Assembly (NCBI GenBank): GCA_002449535.1
Contig: DJWZ01000152.1
Span: forward strand, 1 to 8,184
DNA: 8,184 nucleotides
Direction: 5' to 3'
Source of the DNA: Prevotellaceae bacterium UBA7017
GTDB lineage: Bacteria > Bacteroidota > Bacteroidia > Bacteroidales > Bacteroidaceae
Position numbers and translations under genes: made by a program. Positions 5,955 through 8,184 of the stretch are shown one piece after another. The notes under the pieces are model-generated. The model saw only the letters and a list, made by a program, of their open reading frames with translations. It was not told where the DNA came from and made no database searches. Numbering within the stretch: the stretch's first letter is position 1; each line of letters opens with the position of its first letter.

Positions 5955-7967
5955 TTATAAGCAAATTAGAAGTAGTGTTATTGCTATGACACCTGTTATG
6001 AACCACACGGCATAACTGCGCACATCACCATCCTGTGTCGTACGGATGCTTTCACCTCCGGCATTGGTTCCCCATGCCGTAAAGTCAATGAAACCATTGA
6101 TGATGTGTTCGTCAATCCACTGTACTGGGACAGAGACATAACGGAAGAGTATTTTGTGGGTTACAAACTGATATACCTCATCCATATAGAAGCGCTTGTA
6201 CGCCCAACGATGTAGGTTTGGTGCCAAAGAGTACATCTTATCAGCTATCGGCTGCTCTTCACCCTTGAAGATGTAGGTGGCAAGACATATTGATATGATG
6301 GCTATCAGTGTAGATGTAATTGCTATTTGTGGGTCGAAGTGTATGGTGTATGCTGTACCGCTTGCGGTAACAAATGAGCCGAAAGAAGCCCAGTCCCAAT
6401 GCAGGAAACCGCCAAGAGTGGTGATAATACCTACACCTACTGTGACACATGACAGGAATATAAGTGGGAATGTCATTGTCAAAGGAGCCTCATGTGGGGT
6501 ATGGTGTGCATGAAGTTCCTTGTTCTCTGTACCCCAGAATATACCGTAGTAAAGACGGAACATGTAGAATGCTGTCATTGCTGCAACACCTGTCATCCAC
6601 CATCCGCAGATTGGAGAGTATGCAAAACATGCAGAAATAATCTCATCCTTTGAACTGAAACCAGAGAAGAATGGAATACCTGCTATTGCAAGACAAGAGA
6701 TAAGGAATGTAGCATGTGTGATAGGCATGTATTTCCTCAGTCCACCCATTGCTGACATCTCGTTGGAGTGTACTGCATGAATGATACATCCTGCACCAAG
6801 GAACAGACAAGCCTTGAACATGGCATGAGTGAACAGATGGAACATAGATGCCATATAGCCAAGTGAGGAGTGGTTGTTGATATATGCCTCTCCGTCATGT
6901 CCTGGCAGACATACGCCTAATGCAACCATCATGAATGCTATCTGTGATATTGTAGAGAATGCCAATACTCTCTTGATATCGCTTTGGGCACATGCTATTG
7001 CTGCTGCATAGAACGCAGTAAAGGCACCTACCACGACAACGATAGAGAGTTGGTCTGGCGCATAGTCTATCCACAATGGGAACATACGTGCTATCTGGAA
7101 TACACCAGCTACTACCATGGTAGCGGCATGGATAAGTGCAGATACAGGTGTCGGACCTTCCATGGCATCTGGCAGCCATATATGGAGTGGGAACATTGCT
7201 GACTTACCTGCACCACCGATAAACATCAGTACAAGGGCTGTCGGAAGTATCATGCCGCCTGCAAGGAATGCCTTATCTGCATTGCAGTTGGTGAAGGTAT
7301 TGGCTGCTGCACCGATGATTTCAGTACCCGTGAATGAGAAGTTGAAGCTCTGGGTATAGAAACCGAATATCAATATACCGATAAGGAAGAACATATCGGC
7401 AAAACGGGTTACGATGAATGCCTTCTTTGATGCGTGAACGGCTGCTGCGAGAGAGTAATAGAAACCGATGAGCAGATATGAGCTGACACCCACCAATTCC
7501 CAGAACATATACATCTGGAAAATGTTTGTTGCCAGCACCAATCCCAACATTGAGAAGGTGAACAGCGAAAGGAAAGCATAGTAGCGCTGGAATCCCTTTT
7601 CGCCATGCATATAACCGAAAGAATATATATGTACCATCAGCGATACAGTAGAGATGACGATAAGCATCATTACTGATATCGGGTCAAGTAATATACCAAG
7701 GTCGAAATGCAGATTACCTAATGGCAACCAAGTAGTGTTATAAGGTACTACGGTAGCATAGGTACCGTCAGCAAGACGGTCCATGCCAAAATACTGGAAT
7801 GCAGTAATGTAGCAGAGTATTGTCACAATGCCAAGAGAACAGGTTCCCAACAGACCTGCCGCTTTGTGTGACCAACCTTTTTTACCTCTGAAGTAATCTG
7901 TCAAACCGATTACCAAGAATGAGAGCAGAGGCAGAAGAAGTATACCGATTGTATATTCGAAAGTCAT
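5955..7967 (-). CDS. nuoL: NADH-quinone oxidoreductase subunit L (distal antiporter-like subunit with lateral helix)
   Basis: NuoL is the distal proton-pumping subunit of the complex I membrane arm. The protein is 670 residues, somewhat longer than E. coli NuoL (613). The extra length lies mainly in loops, such as 203-235 and 480-550. Conserved residues are Glu157 in M-F-W-E-L-V-G-V-S-S-Y, Lys255 in G-G-A-G-K-S-A-M-F-P, Lys385 in H-A-M-F-K-A-C-L-F-L and Lys440 in F-S-S-K-D-E-I. The TM7-8 signature H-I-W-L-P-D-A-M-E-G-P-T-P-V-S-A-L-I-H is intact. The C-terminus (about 575-652) has Y-M-D-E-V-Y-Q (594-600) and amphipathic stretches expected for the lateral helix that clamps the other pumps, followed by a final membrane helix (653-670). 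Start M-T-F-E-Y-T-I-G-I-L-L-L-P-L fits the family. It lies 27 bases downstream of nuoK and 9 bases upstream of nuoM. Confidence 0.98.
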   Translation of the reverse strand: MTFEYTIGILLLPLLSFLVIGLTDYFRGKKGWSHKAAGLLGTCSLGIVTILCYITAFQYFGMDRLADGTYATVVPYNTTWLPLGNLHFDLGILLDPISVMMLIVISTVSLMVHIYSFGYMHGEKGFQRYYAFLSLFTFSMLGLVLATNIFQMYMFWELVGVSSYLLIGFYYSLAAAVHASKKAFIVTRFADMFFLIGILIFGFYTQSFNFSFTGTEIIGAAANTFTNCNADKAFLAGGMILPTALVLMFIGGAGKSAMFPLHIWLPDAMEGPTPVSALIHAATMVVAGVFQIARMFPLWIDYAPDQLSIVVVVGAFTAFYAAAIACAQSDIKRVLAFSTISQIAFMMVALGVCLPGHDGEAYINNHSSLGYMASMFHLFTHAMFKACLFLGAGCIIHAVHSNEMSAMGGLRKYMPITHATFLISCLAIAGIPFFSGFSSKDEIISACFAYSPICGWWMTGVAAMTAFYMFRLYYGIFWGTENKELHAHHTPHEAPLTMTFPLIFLSCVTVGVGIITTLGGFLHWDWASFGSFVTASGTAYTIHFDPQIAITSTLIAIISICLATYIFKGEEQPIADKMYSLAPNLHRWAYKRFYMDEVYQFVTHKILFRYVSVPVQWIDEHIINGFIDFTAWGTNAGGESIRTTQDGDVRSYAVWFITGVIAITLLLICL

Positions 7968-7994
7968 AGTTCTTTTCTTTTTAGGGTTTGAAGA
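7968..7994 (-). promoter_or_regulatory. nuoK-nuoL spacer with purine-rich leader
   Basis: This is the longest intergenic gap in the window, only 27 bases. On the coding strand it ends AAAAAGAAAAGAACT directly before the nuoL ATG. The purine-rich run could help ribosome loading, but it has no good GGAGG core. That fits Bacteroidota, where A-rich leaders often replace a Shine-Dalgarno site. I see no terminator or promoter in it. Confidence 0.35.
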
Positions 7995-8184
7995 TTAGAG
8001 TTTCATGTTTTGTATGCTTGTTACCGAGTCACTCTTGAAGTGGCGGTAAGCATTGATTATAATTGCTATGGCAACGGCTGATTCGGCAGCACTGACACCA
8101 ATGGAAAAGAGTGTGAAGAACATTCCTTCCAATGCTTCCGGATAGAGAAGGCGGTTGAATGCTGCGAAATTGATGTCAACGGCA
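7995..8184 (-). CDS. nuoK: NADH-quinone oxidoreductase subunit K (5' part outside window)
   Basis: Sixty-two C-terminal residues and the TAA stop are visible; NuoK proteins are about 100 residues, so roughly 40 N-terminal residues lie past the right edge. The membrane stretch F-S-I-G-V-S-A-A-E-S-A-V-A-I-A-I-I-I-N-A matches the last NuoK helix and contains the conserved Glu (E. coli Glu72) in A-A-E. The tail S-D-S-V-T-S-I-Q-N-M-K-L aligns with the E. coli tail N-I-D-S-V-S-E-M-R-G. NuoK is a small membrane subunit linking the quinone-binding end of complex I to the antiporter-like chain, and its glutamates form part of the central proton path. It lies directly upstream of nuoL in the standard nuoK-L-M-N order. 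The segment just inside the window edge, V-D-I-N-F-A-A-F-N-R, corresponds to the loop before the last helix, which is longer than in E. coli. Confidence 0.93.
   Translation of the reverse strand, partial: AVDINFAAFNRLLYPEALEGMFFTLFSIGVSAAESAVAIAIIINAYRHFKSDSVTSIQNMKL

Noticed and set aside
6895..7179. 94-residue minus-strand open frame within nuoL
   Set aside because: It is an out-of-frame shadow of nuoL, full of Cys and Arg with no hydrophobic pattern or motif.
7968..7994. Possible terminator between nuoK and nuoL
   Set aside because: The 27-base gap is A-rich but has no GC-rich stem, and the genes belong to one complex I operon.

Overview
The window is a dense, single-direction block: every gene I can support lies on the minus strand, and the largest gap between genes is 27 bases. 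Transcription runs from right to left. The order is nuoK (5' end outside the window), nuoL, nuoM, nuoN, a GNAT-like gene, a beta-ketoacyl-ACP synthase (KS), an acyl carrier protein (ACP) and a hotdog-fold dehydratase (3' end outside the window). There are no tRNA or rRNA genes, insertion sequences, CRISPR arrays or long intergenic regions. No stretch above 300 bases lacks a gene.

The organism looks like a member of the Bacteroidota, most likely Bacteroidales and perhaps Prevotellaceae. The reasons are moderate GC, A-rich leaders without clear Shine-Dalgarno sites, a NuoM variant (PFHTWSP..H..APT) that I associate with this phylum, and a double-domain GNAT-like protein that I know mainly from Bacteroidota and some Firmicutes. 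This placement rests on sequence feel, not on a search.

The right-hand 5.2 kb (2979-8184) encodes the end of the membrane arm of respiratory complex I (NDH-1). NuoK carries a conserved membrane glutamate. NuoL, NuoM and NuoN are the three antiporter-like proton-pumping subunits, and NuoL has the C-terminal lateral helix. NuoL and NuoN keep the usual glutamate and lysine residues. NuoM has leucine in place of the central TM7 lysine.

The left-hand 3 kb (1-2978) begins with no gap after nuoN. A 393-residue GNAT-like protein of unknown substrate overlaps the KS gene by 8 bases. The KS is followed by the ACP after 13 bases, and the ACP overlaps the dehydratase by 8 bases. KS, ACP and dehydratase form a type II fatty-acid-like elongation set. 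The unusual dehydratase suggests a specialised acyl product such as an aryl polyene, dialkylresorcinol or flexirubin-like lipid rather than housekeeping fatty acid synthesis, but the rest of that cluster would lie left of base 1 and cannot be seen.

I see no new defence or mobile system here. The items most worth a second look are the seamless join of a respiratory operon to an acyl-chain pathway, the altered NuoM channel, the dehydratase without the usual catalytic histidine, and the uncharacterised GNAT-like protein at the junction.
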